NCBI RefSeq assembly: GCF_038002165.1
Contig: NZ_JBBOBR010000001.1
Location: 3,472,001 to 3,536,000 of the forward strand
Direction of reading: 5' to 3'
Length of the DNA: 64,000 nucleotides
Source of the DNA: Cytobacillus sp. FSL H8-0458
Lineage (GTDB): Bacteria; Bacillota; Bacilli; Bacillales; Cytobacillaceae
This document shows positions 43,958 to 51,999 of this stretch, in pieces. A model generated the notes under the pieces. It was not told where the DNA came from. It saw only the letters and a program-made list of their open reading frames with translations, and did no database searches. A program made the position numbers and the translations under genes. The stretch's first letter is position 1, and each line of letters begins with the position of its first letter.

Positions 43958-44017
43958 TTTATACCTCCTTTTTCAATTAACTTTTTTATTCGTTACCTTA
44001 TAAATTCAACAAACCAC

Positions 44018-44048
44018 TTCAACTAACCTGCCCCGTTAGTTAAGTAAG
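44018..44048. repeat. CTGCCCC palindrome element, copy 4
   Basis: aactaac-ctgcccc-gttagtt: perfect 7-bp arms. Similarity to copy 10 continues rightward for ~35 bp (ccRccattg ... gttaaagYaatgc), so the full unit may be ~65 bp. Confidence 0.85.
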
Positions 44049-44150
44049 AATTGGCCACCATTGTGCAGCTTGATGTTAAAGTAATGCCTGCCTTTACGTT
44101 TTGTATAACATCCTCTATCGGAACTATCTGTTTTTTCTAATTATTCAAAC

Positions 44151-44183
44151 ACAAAAAGGTGTCCTTTTCAAGACACCCTTTTG
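44151..44183 (-). terminator. Terminator of the secreted-protein operon
   Basis: Minus strand AAAGGGTGTC-ttgaaaag-GACACCTTTTTG. Confidence 0.85.
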
Positions 44184-44191
44184 TTCAGCTA

Positions 44192-44923
44192 TTAATAATG
44201 TACAAAGTAGTAATAACCGTCTGCTTCACCAGATGAGGTTTTTCTCGGAGAATAAGCATAAGCTGATTTGCTAGATAGTAAACCATCCCAATTTGAATAT
44301 CTTTTTAATGTTCCAGAGGTTTTCTTCAAGTATGGCTTGAATCCAATATAGCCAGAGTCGCCTTTTGAAAGTGTGAAAGAATATGTACTAGAGTCAGAAG
44401 CGCTACTAGTCCATGAAAAGCCTGCATTAGCCTTAATCGCATCTTTTTCTGCTGTAAGAGAAACACTATACGTAGCCGATACTGTCACACTAACTGCTTT
44501 ATCAATTCTACAAGTTGATGTAGTACAACCGATGTCTGCTGTTACCTTTTTAGTACCACCAGTCACATTGGTAGTTGAAGAAGGAGTGTATCTGTAGTAT
44601 TCGTAATAATCTCTTAAGATTGATACATCACCATCACCAGCAGCATCATCATCAGTAAACATACCCTCAGTGTCAACTTCCTCAGAATTTTCAACCTCAT
44701 TTGCATATTCTTCTTTTGAAACTGGAACTAATTGTCCATCTACTTCCTTAAGAGGTGTTACATACTTTCCTAGAGATTCAACATAAATGGCATTTTTCTT
44801 CTCGATTTTTACAGGTTTATTAGCATCCTTCGACCCTGCAGCGAATGTAGATCCTCCAAATCCCCCTAAAAAAACAACACTCAAACTTAAGACAGCAAAA
44901 ACCTTTTTAATATTAATTACCAT
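44192..44923 (-). CDS. Secreted protein with Ser/Thr-alternating beta region
   Basis: 243 residues. Signal peptide cut near TFA-AGS. Residues 45-100 are acidic. Residues 125-190 alternate hydrophobic with Ser/Thr/Lys (VSVTVSATYSVSLTAE, then FSWTSSASDSSTYSFTL), a pattern seen in amphipathic beta hairpins of pore-forming proteins but also in other beta sandwiches. Two cysteines in GCTTSTCR could form a disulfide. The C-terminus is Tyr-rich. A lipoprotein gene lies 70 bp upstream on the same strand. No family recognised. Confidence 0.7.
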   Translation of the reverse strand: MVINIKKVFAVLSLSVVFLGGFGGSTFAAGSKDANKPVKIEKKNAIYVESLGKYVTPLKEVDGQLVPVSKEEYANEVENSEEVDTEGMFTDDDAAGDGDVSILRDYYEYYRYTPSSTTNVTGGTKKVTADIGCTTSTCRIDKAVSVTVSATYSVSLTAEKDAIKANAGFSWTSSASDSSTYSFTLSKGDSGYIGFKPYLKKTSGTLKRYSNWDGLLSSKSAYAYSPRKTSSGEADGYYYFVHY

Positions 44924-44993
44924 AATTTTCCTCCTTTACCAGAATTACCTAAATTATCCAATTTTTTGAAAATTCGGTAAAGGGTCCTTGGAC

Positions 44994-45482
44994 CTATTTA
45001 GTTGGTTGGATATAAAAATAAATTCCTGTTTTGTTGTCAATTGTGGGACTTACTTCGCCAGTTTTTGTTTTAACGACAGGAGCTTCTTCTTCACTTACTC
45101 CGGTATAAATTGTAAAAGTTTTTCCTGACTGTGTTTCTGTTCCCCAATTTATTTGAGAAGAATATTGTTTGACCTCATCATTCTTAACAAGTACATCTTG
45201 ATCAGGATCATACCAGGCATATTGCCCTTCTTTTTCACTTATGCTTGATACACCTACGCCTAAGCCTTCCTCTAATTGTTTCTTATAAATAATAAATGTT
45301 TCTCCGTTTTCACTAACTTCCCCAATAATGTCTTCTTCTTTTATCTTTTCTTCTTTAATGCCATAATCAATTGTTTCTTCTTTGGTTTCAAACCATTTCG
45401 TTTCAGTAGATTCATCACTAGCTAATGCAGAACATCCTGTAAGTGCAAGCATGGCTATTGCAAAAGGCAATATTACTTTCAT
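44994..45482 (-). CDS. Small lipoprotein, partner of the secreted protein
   Basis: 162 residues with lipobox LTGC-SA after a 15-residue signal. The mature part is acidic and beta-rich with two similar segments (ENGETFIIYKK and QSGKTFTIYTG), perhaps an internal repeat. Upstream gene in a probable two-gene operon. No known family. Confidence 0.7.
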   Translation of the reverse strand: MKVILPFAIAMLALTGCSALASDESTETKWFETKEETIDYGIKEEKIKEEDIIGEVSENGETFIIYKKQLEEGLGVGVSSISEKEGQYAWYDPDQDVLVKNDEVKQYSSQINWGTETQSGKTFTIYTGVSEEEAPVVKTKTGEVSPTIDNKTGIYFYIQPTK

Positions 45483-45895
45483 TTAAAATCCCCCTTTAAG
45501 AAAAGATGTAATATCTCCATGATACATTTCTGATAATATAAATTACAATATTTAGAAATTTTTATGAAATATCGTAGTATCCATTTCGAATTGTACTTCT
45601 TAATAGTTAAAGTTGATACGATTATTTCCCCATTTTACAGTTGCTGCTGCCCAGGCAAAACCCTTCTGCCATAACCTACCATATAATTTCTTTATAGTAA
45701 GGCCTTCCTATCCCCTTCTCGCTTCTGAATTCTTTACACTTTATAGGGATCTTACCTATGGTAAACATAATAAGTAATGTAAAAAAGCCACTTATAAACA
45801 ATTTAACAATAATTTACTCCTTACGATTAATTAGACGATTAAGACAATAGAAGGTATCATCATTGCACCAAATCTGCAAAATTTAAATTTTTCCC
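45483..45895. other. Intergenic, possible 44-residue ORF
   Basis: On the minus strand 45810-45676 a 44-codon frame (IVKLFISGFFTLLIMFTIGK...) has one membrane helix and TAAGGAG six bases before an ATT. It would need an ATT start, so it may be a remnant. The rest is AT-rich lipoprotein promoter region. Confidence 0.3.
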
Positions 45896-45930
45896 TCCTT
45901 AAACAAACCTGCCCCTTTTGTTAAATAAAA
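45896..45930. repeat. CTGCCCC palindrome element, copy 5
   Basis: ccttaaacaaac-ctgcccc-ttttgttaaataaaaaaa, fused on its right to the terminator gccgcc/ggcagc of the next gene (45931-45951). Confidence 0.8.
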
Positions 45931-45977
45931 AAAGCCGCCTAGTTTGGCAGCTGTTCTAAATATATGAAACAGTTAGC

Positions 45978-46670
45978 TTAATAAGCATTATTCTTCTTCA
46001 TGTCATCACCATCAACCAATGTATCGTTTATTTGCGTTATGACAGTTCCTTTTGGTAAGTTCGCAATAAATTGATCAAGCGGAAAATATTTTTCCTCGTT
46101 TGAAAATAAATAAAAGCCAGCTCCATCGTGAAAAACAGTAATAAAGCTAGTTTCTGTTTCTATTTCAAAGGTTGGAATGGACCGTTTCCTTTTTCTTAAC
46201 CACTCAATAACTTCCTCAGCTTTGAACCTTAAATTATCGGAAAAGGAAATTGAATAAAACTCATTTTGAGTTGGAAGCCAATATGTTTCATTTATTAATT
46301 GAGCTAAAGAATCCGAATCATAAATCTTAGCAGTAAAGCAAGGCAGTTGATATTGGTGTTTCCCAGAGAAATCATAATAAGTTCGCTTTTCTTCAAGTAT
46401 ATTTAGCCTAAAATCGAAATTATTCTGTTTTAAAAAAGTGATATACTCTTCAGTTTGTTCCTCATAAACAATAAAGGTAATAAATAATGGATACCTATTT
46501 TGGTGAATTAAAAATTCCAGTAAAAAGTTTTTATTTTCATCCACATAATCTTCCCCATCAGCACTAACAAAATAGGCAGAATCCAATTTTCCGTCCAGGC
46601 TCATATAATGTCCCAAATCATCGAGAAACTCGTTTGAAACTGGTTCTTCTACAATCCATATTTCCGCCAT
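45978..46670 (-). CDS. Hypothetical cytoplasmic protein
   Basis: 230 residues, mixed alpha/beta, no signal or membrane segment, acidic. Begins MAEIWIVEEPVSNEFLDDLG and contains repeated aromatic-rich strands. I do not recognise the family; nothing in the neighbourhood fixes a role. It has its own terminator and a repeat copy on either side, as an isolated cassette-like unit. Confidence 0.65.
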   Translation of the reverse strand: MAEIWIVEEPVSNEFLDDLGHYMSLDGKLDSAYFVSADGEDYVDENKNFLLEFLIHQNRYPLFITFIVYEEQTEEYITFLKQNNFDFRLNILEEKRTYYDFSGKHQYQLPCFTAKIYDSDSLAQLINETYWLPTQNEFYSISFSDNLRFKAEEVIEWLRKRKRSIPTFEIETETSFITVFHDGAGFYLFSNEEKYFPLDQFIANLPKGTVITQINDTLVDGDDMKKNNAY

Positions 46671-46803
46671 ATTTACTCCTCAGTATTTTATTAAAGTCTA
46701 ATTTTCTTTGATGCTTACAAATGTTACAACCAAATTCACCAGTTTCCCCTATTTCTTAAAACCTTCTAAGGATAATATTTACACAAGAACAGATAGTATT
46801 CCT

Positions 46804-46835
46804 TCTTTAACTAACCTGCCCTGTTAGTTGAATTA
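46804..46835. repeat. CTGCCCC palindrome element, copy 6
   Basis: ttaactaac-ctgccct-gttagttgaa: arms CTAAC/GTTAG perfect; 50 bases from the DinB stop codon. Confidence 0.85.
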
Positions 46836-46885
46836 ATTCAATAAAATATACGTCAATTCGTTCTGAATCAACGCCAGTGAACTTC

Positions 46886-47368
46886 TTACTTATCTGATTT
46901 CCAACTGTTTTGTAGTTTCCTAATAAATATAATTTGACCAATATGATATGCGTTATGGGTAGTAGAATTCCCAAGGATCTGCCACCATTTAGCCTTTTCT
47001 TGAAATCCGATAACCTCACTCTCTATTTTCTCAATGGATAATAACCCATCCCACTTTAACAGTACATCAAGCAATGTTTCCTTTAAATCATTAAAGTTGG
47101 TGTTTTCAGGGATTTTAAAGCTCACTTTATTATCTCTAATTGAAGGGGTAGCATCTATGCGTGATTTTATGTATCGAGTCTGCCAGCATTGATTCCAATA
47201 TATTAAATGTTGTACGATTTCGGCTATACTCGGACAATTTTCATTTGGCTTCCACAGTGCTTGTTCTTCTGTTAAATCCTCCACGGATTCTGAAAATGGT
47301 CTGTACCAACTCGCTTCATTGGCATTAGCTAAGAACTGGTCAGATAGAATATCTTTTATGTGAATCAT
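46886..47368 (-). CDS. DinB-family four-helix protein
   Basis: About 160 residues, start 47368 with GAGGAG eight bases upstream. Helical bundle with metal-type histidines: IVQHLIYWNQCWQTRY and the C-terminal HNAYHIGQIIFIRK, the hallmark of DinB/YfiT-like proteins. Probably a thiol-dependent metallo-enzyme; specific role unknown. Confidence 0.85.
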   Translation of the reverse strand: MIHIKDILSDQFLANANEASWYRPFSESVEDLTEEQALWKPNENCPSIAEIVQHLIYWNQCWQTRYIKSRIDATPSIRDNKVSFKIPENTNFNDLKETLLDVLLKWDGLLSIEKIESEVIGFQEKAKWWQILGNSTTHNAYHIGQIIFIRKLQNSWKSDK

Positions 47369-47466
47369 TCTAATCACTCCTCATTCCGGAATATCTAACT
47401 TAAGGGATAGTGCTTGTTTATCCTCCTTATTTACTTTCGTGGTAAATAAAACAAATCCCTTTTCTT

Positions 47467-47498
47467 CTTCAACTAAACTGCCCCTATTGTTTAATAAA
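47467..47498. repeat. CTGCCCC palindrome element, copy 7
   Basis: ttcaactaaa-ctgcccc-tattgtttaataaag; upstream of the DinB gene. Confidence 0.75.
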
Positions 47499-47521
47499 GA
47501 GCATACAAAGTCCTTAACTTT

Positions 47522-47556
47522 AATAAAAAAAAGCAACCATCTGTGAAGGATGCCAA
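47522..47556 (-). terminator. Terminator of the 51-residue gene
   Basis: Minus strand GGCATCcttcacaGATGGTTGC then TTTTTTTT; some mismatches. Confidence 0.55.
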
Positions 47557-47575
47557 TTTTCAGTCCACTTTGTTT

Positions 47576-47731
47576 TTAAGACCTAGCAATCTGTTCTGCT
47601 GTTTTGTTCATATTTTTTTGTTCAATCACATAGACTAGCTCTTCAATAATATCGTTTAATCTCATCTGACTAGTATCTTTATTTAAAATGATTGAAGTTT
47701 TGTATAGCAACCTTTTCTCTTGTTCACTCAT
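47576..47731 (-). CDS. Small helical protein (51 residues)
   Basis: MSEQEKRLLYKTSIILNKD... to TAEQIARS, with GAGGA seven bases before the ATG. Entirely helical, amphipathic, no membrane segment. Size recalls Spo0E-type phosphatases, but the SQELD motif is missing. Function unknown. Confidence 0.55.
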   Translation of the reverse strand: MSEQEKRLLYKTSIILNKDTSQMRLNDIIEELVYVIEQKNMNKTAEQIARS

Positions 47732-47855
47732 TCAGATTCCTCATCTCTACCTGGTCTTACTCTTCAGTATACCCTCGCTTCATATTAATATACTTATAGT
47801 TTCGAAGTTGAATTTTTCGACATATTGATGAAGTGTAAACATTGCTATAGCCATT

Positions 47856-48291
47856 TTACTTTTTCGAACTATCCTCTAAACGTAAAATATTATTAGACGA
47901 GTTTAACGAAAAGTCTTCCTTATTAGTTTTAAATAGATCTTCAGCTTTCAAGTCCTTAGTCTTGTTCTCTACATCCTTTTGAACAGACTGTTTAAACTCA
48001 TTAAACTGTCGCTCTAAATTCTCCATTTTACAAGCATAAGACTCAGCTTCTCTTTTATAGAATTCTGCCTCTTGCGCATACTTTTTTTTCTCATCTGGAT
48101 CACTAGAACTTTCTGCCTTGCTGTAAGCCTCTTCTGCTTGCTTTTCTTTTCCTAAGTTACTAAACCAATTTTTATAAATCCAAAGGCTTTGGAAAAAATA
48201 AGTTCAGCCAATTCTCTCCCATATTTAACTAGTAACTTTAGAATCTCTGGCCAAATTTTTCAATAAAGAATTTAACTATCACTTTCCACAT
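47856..48291 (-). pseudogene. Coiled-coil protein interrupted by two frameshifts
   Basis: Start at 48291 with a fine GAGGAGG site: MWKVIVKFFIEKF, then a shift in the ccaaattttt run near 48256 to PEILKLLVKYGRELAELIFSKAF, then a second shift near 48165-48180 to LGKEKQAEEAYSKAESSSDP. It continues as a charged coiled coil (YAQEAEFYKREAESYA, MENLERQFNEFKQSV) to the stop at 47856. Joined, the product would be ~144 residues with a hydrophobic amphipathic head and a Glu/Lys-rich tail. No recognised family. Confidence 0.65.
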
Positions 48292-48433
48292 AGTAAAATA
48301 TACCTCCTCGGATGCCTATATCCATTATATTACAGATTTTCGGGTATACAATATAATTTCCTGTTTAATGCACACATTAATTTATCCGCTGTTTCACCGC
48401 AGTTACCTCTTATGAAGAGCCCCAATAGTTCTC

Positions 48434-48466
48434 TTATTCAACTAACCTGCCTCGTTTGTTTGATTA
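48434..48466. repeat. CTGCCCC palindrome element, copy 8
   Basis: ttcaactaac-ctgcctc-gtttgtttgatta; 32 bases from the stop of the GNAT gene at 48498. Confidence 0.75.
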
Positions 48467-48497
48467 CAAAGTTTCACAGGCTTTCAACCTGCCAGTC

Positions 48498-49031
48498 CTA
48501 TCTATTATCTTTAATGATTGAATAAACATATGTATCGTATGCCTCTCCATTTTGATACATATAATCCCTTAGAATACCTTCTTTTTCGAATCCGGCTCTA
48601 GTGAGCAATTTGATAGATGCTTCATTTTCCATAAACACAACTGCCCCTATACGAGTAAGACCAAATTCACTAAAACCATATTGGATTACTTTAGATAGAG
48701 CTTCAAAGGTATACCCCTTTCTCCAATGTTCAGGATGTATTTCATATCCTATTTCTGCCCGTTTGTTTTTAGGAGACCAGGCATTAAAGCCCATAGTCCC
48801 AATAATCCCTTTATAACCCTTTAATTCTATTCCCCACCGTACTCCTCTTTTCTCCTTATAACTATTTGCAAAAAATTCAATAAAATCTTCAGCTTGCTTA
48901 ATATTATTCAATGGTTCTTGTCCATAATATCGAGTCACATCTTCATTGGAAAAGCAAGAGAATATACTGTCAGCATCATCTTTTGTGATTTCTCTTAATA
49001 ACAATCTTTTTGTCTCTAATGCCGGAATCAC
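48498..49031 (-). CDS. GNAT acetyltransferase (RimJ-like)
   Basis: 177 residues. ETKRLLLREITKDDADSIFSCF opening, HPEHWRKGYTFEALSKVI acetyl-CoA loop, ASIKLLTRAGFEKEGILRDYM end, as in ribosomal-protein N-acetylases and their many unassigned relatives. GGAGGAG precedes the start. Confidence 0.87.
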   Translation of the reverse strand: MIPALETKRLLLREITKDDADSIFSCFSNEDVTRYYGQEPLNNIKQAEDFIEFFANSYKEKRGVRWGIELKGYKGIIGTMGFNAWSPKNKRAEIGYEIHPEHWRKGYTFEALSKVIQYGFSEFGLTRIGAVVFMENEASIKLLTRAGFEKEGILRDYMYQNGEAYDTYVYSIIKDNR

Positions 49032-49067
49032 TTTTTTCTCCTCCTTATATCTATGATATTAACATCT

Positions 49068-49101
49068 TCTTAAACCAATCCTGCCCGGTTGTTCAATCTA
49101 A
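49068..49101. repeat. CTGCCCC palindrome element, copy 9
   Basis: cttcttaaaccaatc-ctgcccg-gttgttcaatc; almost abuts the deaminase stop codon at 49104. Confidence 0.7.
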
Positions 49102-49103
49102 TT

Positions 49104-49535
49104 TCAGTCTATATCGCTTGTATATTTTTCAGGTAATAACTCCATCACATTACACTTTACCAATTCACTATTATAAGAAATGATTACATCAGTTTCTTTG
49201 CCGTAATCACTAATTAACTCTCGACACATGCCACAGGGAGCAACAACCCAGCATTTCTCTATATCCTCGTGTGGATGAGGATGGGCCACTGCTACTATCG
49301 TTTCAAATTCGTGTTCACCTTCTGATATAGACTTGCCAATAGCCATCGCTTCACCACATACAGTTATTCTCCCAACATTTGCTTCAACGTGAACTGCTGA
49401 AAATACAATATCAGATGTTGTTCTGACTGCTGAACCAATGTGATGCCGTCCATACCTGTAATTCTTTTCAATGACTTTTTCTGCTTCCTTTATCAATTCA
49501 TAGTCTTTATCTTCTAAAGGTTTTACTTTTAACAA
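49104..49535 (-). CDS. Cytidine-deaminase-like zinc enzyme
   Basis: About 143 residues. Zinc site CGEAMAIGKSI (Cys ligand and catalytic Glu) and APCGMCRELISDY (PCxxC). RHHIGSAVRTTSDIVFSAVHVEANVGR is the substrate loop of the CDA/blasticidin-S deaminase group. The frame is open to 49646, but the repeat at 49572-49606 lies there, so the TTG at 49535 with AAGGAGGAG seven bases upstream is the start. Could act on cytidine or a nucleoside antibiotic. Confidence 0.8.
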   Translation of the reverse strand: MLKVKPLEDKDYELIKEAEKVIEKNYRYGRHHIGSAVRTTSDIVFSAVHVEANVGRITVCGEAMAIGKSISEGEHEFETIVAVAHPHPHEDIEKCWVVAPCGMCRELISDYGKETDVIISYNSELVKCNVMELLPEKYTSDID

Positions 49536-49571
49536 AAAAGTTCTCCTCCTTGTTGATTTTGTTATATCTTG

Positions 49572-49606
49572 TTCTTCAACATAACTGCCCCGTTCGTTAA
49601 GTAAGG
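49572..49606. repeat. CTGCCCC palindrome element, copy 10
   Basis: ttcaacataa-ctgcccc-gttcgttaagtaagg, then accgccattg... gttaaagcaatgc as in copy 4. A further truncated piece (gttagtaaaataagattggc) follows at 49649-49668. Confidence 0.8.
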
Positions 49607-49670
49607 AAAAACCGCCATTGGGTACCTGATTGTTAAAGCAATGCATCCGTTAGTAAAATAAGATTGGCTC

Positions 49671-49793
49671 TTAATGCCCAATAGAATGCAGGATCTGTCT
49701 AATGTTCATAAGTTCCAATGCTATCATTACACTGGATAAGGCAATTACAGCTAAACAAATTACTTTTATAAGATTACAAAGTTTATCACTCAA
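49671..49793 (-). CDS. Small single-helix membrane protein (40 residues)
   Basis: From a TTG with GGGGAGAGG six bases upstream: MSDKLCNLIKVICLAVIALSS... to SIGH. One membrane helix, then a short amphipathic tail. It fills the space between repeat copies 10 and 11. No family known. Confidence 0.45.
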   Translation of the reverse strand: MSDKLCNLIKVICLAVIALSSVMIALELMNIRQILHSIGH

Positions 49794-49813
49794 TGAATAC
49801 CTCTCCCCATCTT

Positions 49814-49845
49814 CTAAAATAACTAACCTGCCCCGGTTGTAAAAA
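49814..49845. repeat. CTGCCCC palindrome element, copy 11
   Basis: taactaac-ctgcccc-ggttgtaaaaaaaag, joined to the terminator of the ABC-2 permease gene. Last clear copy before composition returns to that of the flanks. Confidence 0.75.
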
Positions 49846-49880
49846 AAAGAAAGAGGCGATGGCTAAATAATCGCCTCTTG
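49845..49880 (-). terminator. Terminator of the ABC-2 exporter operon
   Basis: AAGAGGCGAT-tatttagcc-ATCGCCTCTT then TCTTTTTTTT on the minus strand, perfect 10-bp stem. Confidence 0.9.
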
Positions 49881-49975
49881 TTAATTCATAATCAGTGAAA
49901 CATTCCGTATAGCCAAACAATCATTGCATTGGAACTCCAACAATAATCGTTCCTGATGACTTGTCCACAAGGATC

Positions 49976-50974
49976 TCAATACATATCCTTCTGAGTAAAA
50001 TTCCAAAACGCCACAGCCAGGCAGCCTGCCGTCCAAACCCCAAGCACGGTCAGTGAAAACGGCAGGGACATTCCTTCAATCGGCGGAGCCTGGCCTTCCA
50101 GGTAGTTAATCAGATCAAAGTTCAAGTTCACTAGGTATTTGGAGCTGGTCCAGCTTGAGCCGATGGAAGACAGCAGGGTGCCAGCGATTAACACAGCCAT
50201 CATGGCCCCGATTCCCGTCGCTGTATTTTTCACCAGGACGGAGATCATCAGGCTTATCGTTCCAACGACCGCTGTTACCACCCATGCAAGCCCGGCTGAC
50301 ATCAGCAGATATTCCCACATCGGCAGGGTATGAATGTACTCCGTTGAAAACTCGCCGGAAGCAGAAGCTTGAAATCCTGTTAAAATAGGGGCGGTCCAGC
50401 CGTCATATCCGAGGACGATCCCTGAAACCCCATAACAGACGATCACCGTAAGCGCCATCAGCATGGAGGTATACAGCGGCACCGTCAGCCATTTTGCCAT
50501 CAGGATCCGCCACCGCTTAACCGGCCGGGACAGCAATGTTTTGATCGTGCCATCATTGTATTCCCCGCTCACAATGTCTGCCATGATAATGATAATGAAT
50601 AACGGCAGGACAAGTGTGACTCCCTGCGATAAAAAGATGCGGATAAACGTAGGCGCCCCCGGATAGTTAGGATTGATATCGTTGTCCAGATAATACTGCT
50701 TTTGCTTCAGATCAAATTCAAGAAACTGTCGGAATTCGTCCTGGATTCCGCTCGATGCGAGCCGATTCTGCCGGTCGACAATTTCCTGCTGAAGCTCCAC
50801 CCGCCAATCCAGAGTGCCCTGCTTTTCGATTTTGTCCTGTATCTCCCGGTATTGGGCGTAGGTAAACATTGACACCAGAATGACTAATATAACGCCGACA
50901 ACCGCGAGGCGTTTTTTGGAAGCGATCTTCATCACTTCATTGCGAATCAGGCCAACCATATTCGGATTAGACAA
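49976..50974 (-). CDS. ABC-2-type transporter permease
   Basis: 332 residues, six membrane helices, with a ~70-residue external segment after the first (YAQYREIQDKIEKQGTLDW...). FIIIIMADIVSGEYNDGTIKTLLSRPVKRW is the hallmark ABC-2 elbow. The start overlaps the ATPase gene by 8 bp. Likely exporter or drug/bacteriocin efflux; substrate unknown. Confidence 0.9.
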   Translation of the reverse strand: MSNPNMVGLIRNEVMKIASKKRLAVVGVILVILVSMFTYAQYREIQDKIEKQGTLDWRVELQQEIVDRQNRLASSGIQDEFRQFLEFDLKQKQYYLDNDINPNYPGAPTFIRIFLSQGVTLVLPLFIIIIMADIVSGEYNDGTIKTLLSRPVKRWRILMAKWLTVPLYTSMLMALTVIVCYGVSGIVLGYDGWTAPILTGFQASASGEFSTEYIHTLPMWEYLLMSAGLAWVVTAVVGTISLMISVLVKNTATGIGAMMAVLIAGTLLSSIGSSWTSSKYLVNLNFDLINYLEGQAPPIEGMSLPFSLTVLGVWTAGCLAVAFWNFTQKDMY

Positions 50975-51893
50975 TATGATCGCCTCCTGTCAAACTGATA
51001 AATAGATCCTCCAAGGTCTGCACTTTCCTTTCAATCGTCCATACCTCAATGCCATCTTTCATTAGGGCTTCATTCAGGATTGAGGTTTTGCTTTCATCCA
51101 TCAGCGTATGTATCGTATGGTCATCGTACAGTTCTGCCGCCTGGACATGCGGGGATTCCTGTAAAATAGCCAGCGCGCGGAAAGAATCACTGACTCTCCA
51201 GTCCACACCGGCAGACAGTGCACCAACCAGATCACTCACACTGCCGACCTTTACGATTTTCCCATGGCTCATAATAGCCACGCGATCTGCCAGCAATTCG
51301 ATTTCACTTAAAATATGACTGGATACGAGAACCGAAAGACCCGTTTCATCGACCAGCTTTCTGATAAATAGGCGAAGATCCTTGATTCCCATCGGGTCCA
51401 GTCCATTCGTTGGTTCGTCCAGTATCAGCACATCCGGCCGGCCCAGCAATGCCTGGGCGATTCCAAGACGCTGCCGCATCCCTAAAGAATAGGTACGCAC
51501 CTGGTCATCGATTCGGGCCGTCAGATCCACCAGATCAATGACTTCCTGTATCCGTCCTTCATCCACATCCAACAGCATCCGGGCAAACATCTGCAGATTT
51601 TCGCGTCCGCTTAAATATTTATACAGCTCCGGATTTTCGACGATGGAACCAAGGTGCTGCATCGCCTGAACGAATTGTTTTCTCACATCAAAACCGCAAA
51701 CGTGAATCTTTCCGGACGTTGGCTTAATGAGCCCGACAAGCATCCGGATAGTAGTGGTTTTCCCGGCGCCATTCGGACCGAGGAATCCAAAGACTTCGCC
51801 TGGATAAATGTCAAATGATATATTATTAATAATTGTTTTCTTTCCAATGATTTTCGTTACATTTTCTAATTGTACTGTTGGCTTTACGCTCAT
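50967..51893 (-). CDS. ABC transporter ATP-binding protein (ABC-2 exporter)
   Basis: 308 residues. Walker A GPNGAGKTT, signature YSLGMRQRLGIAQAL, Walker B VLILDEPTNGLDP, switch His in SSHILSEIE, then a ~90-residue C-terminal domain typical of the BcrA/CcmA-like group. GGGGTGA precedes the ATG. Coupled to the permease gene by overlap. Confidence 0.92.
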   Translation of the reverse strand: MSVKPTVQLENVTKIIGKKTIINNISFDIYPGEVFGFLGPNGAGKTTTIRMLVGLIKPTSGKIHVCGFDVRKQFVQAMQHLGSIVENPELYKYLSGRENLQMFARMLLDVDEGRIQEVIDLVDLTARIDDQVRTYSLGMRQRLGIAQALLGRPDVLILDEPTNGLDPMGIKDLRLFIRKLVDETGLSVLVSSHILSEIELLADRVAIMSHGKIVKVGSVSDLVGALSAGVDWRVSDSFRALAILQESPHVQAAELYDDHTIHTLMDESKTSILNEALMKDGIEVWTIERKVQTLEDLFISLTGGDHIV

Positions 51894-51999
51894 AGCATCA
51901 CCCCTGTTCTATTCTAACTAAATTTTCGAGCAATAACTCTTTTGAATACTCCATTTTGGAAAAAATTGATACAATCAAATTAGAAGGAGAGGTCAAAAC

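Noticed and set aside
47576-47731. Spo0E-family phosphatase
   Set aside because: Size is right, but the SQELD signature is absent.
36171-49845. Integron with attC sites
   Set aside because: The palindromes lack convincing RYYYAAC/GTTRRRY cores and no tyrosine integron integrase is in the window; only the layout is similar.
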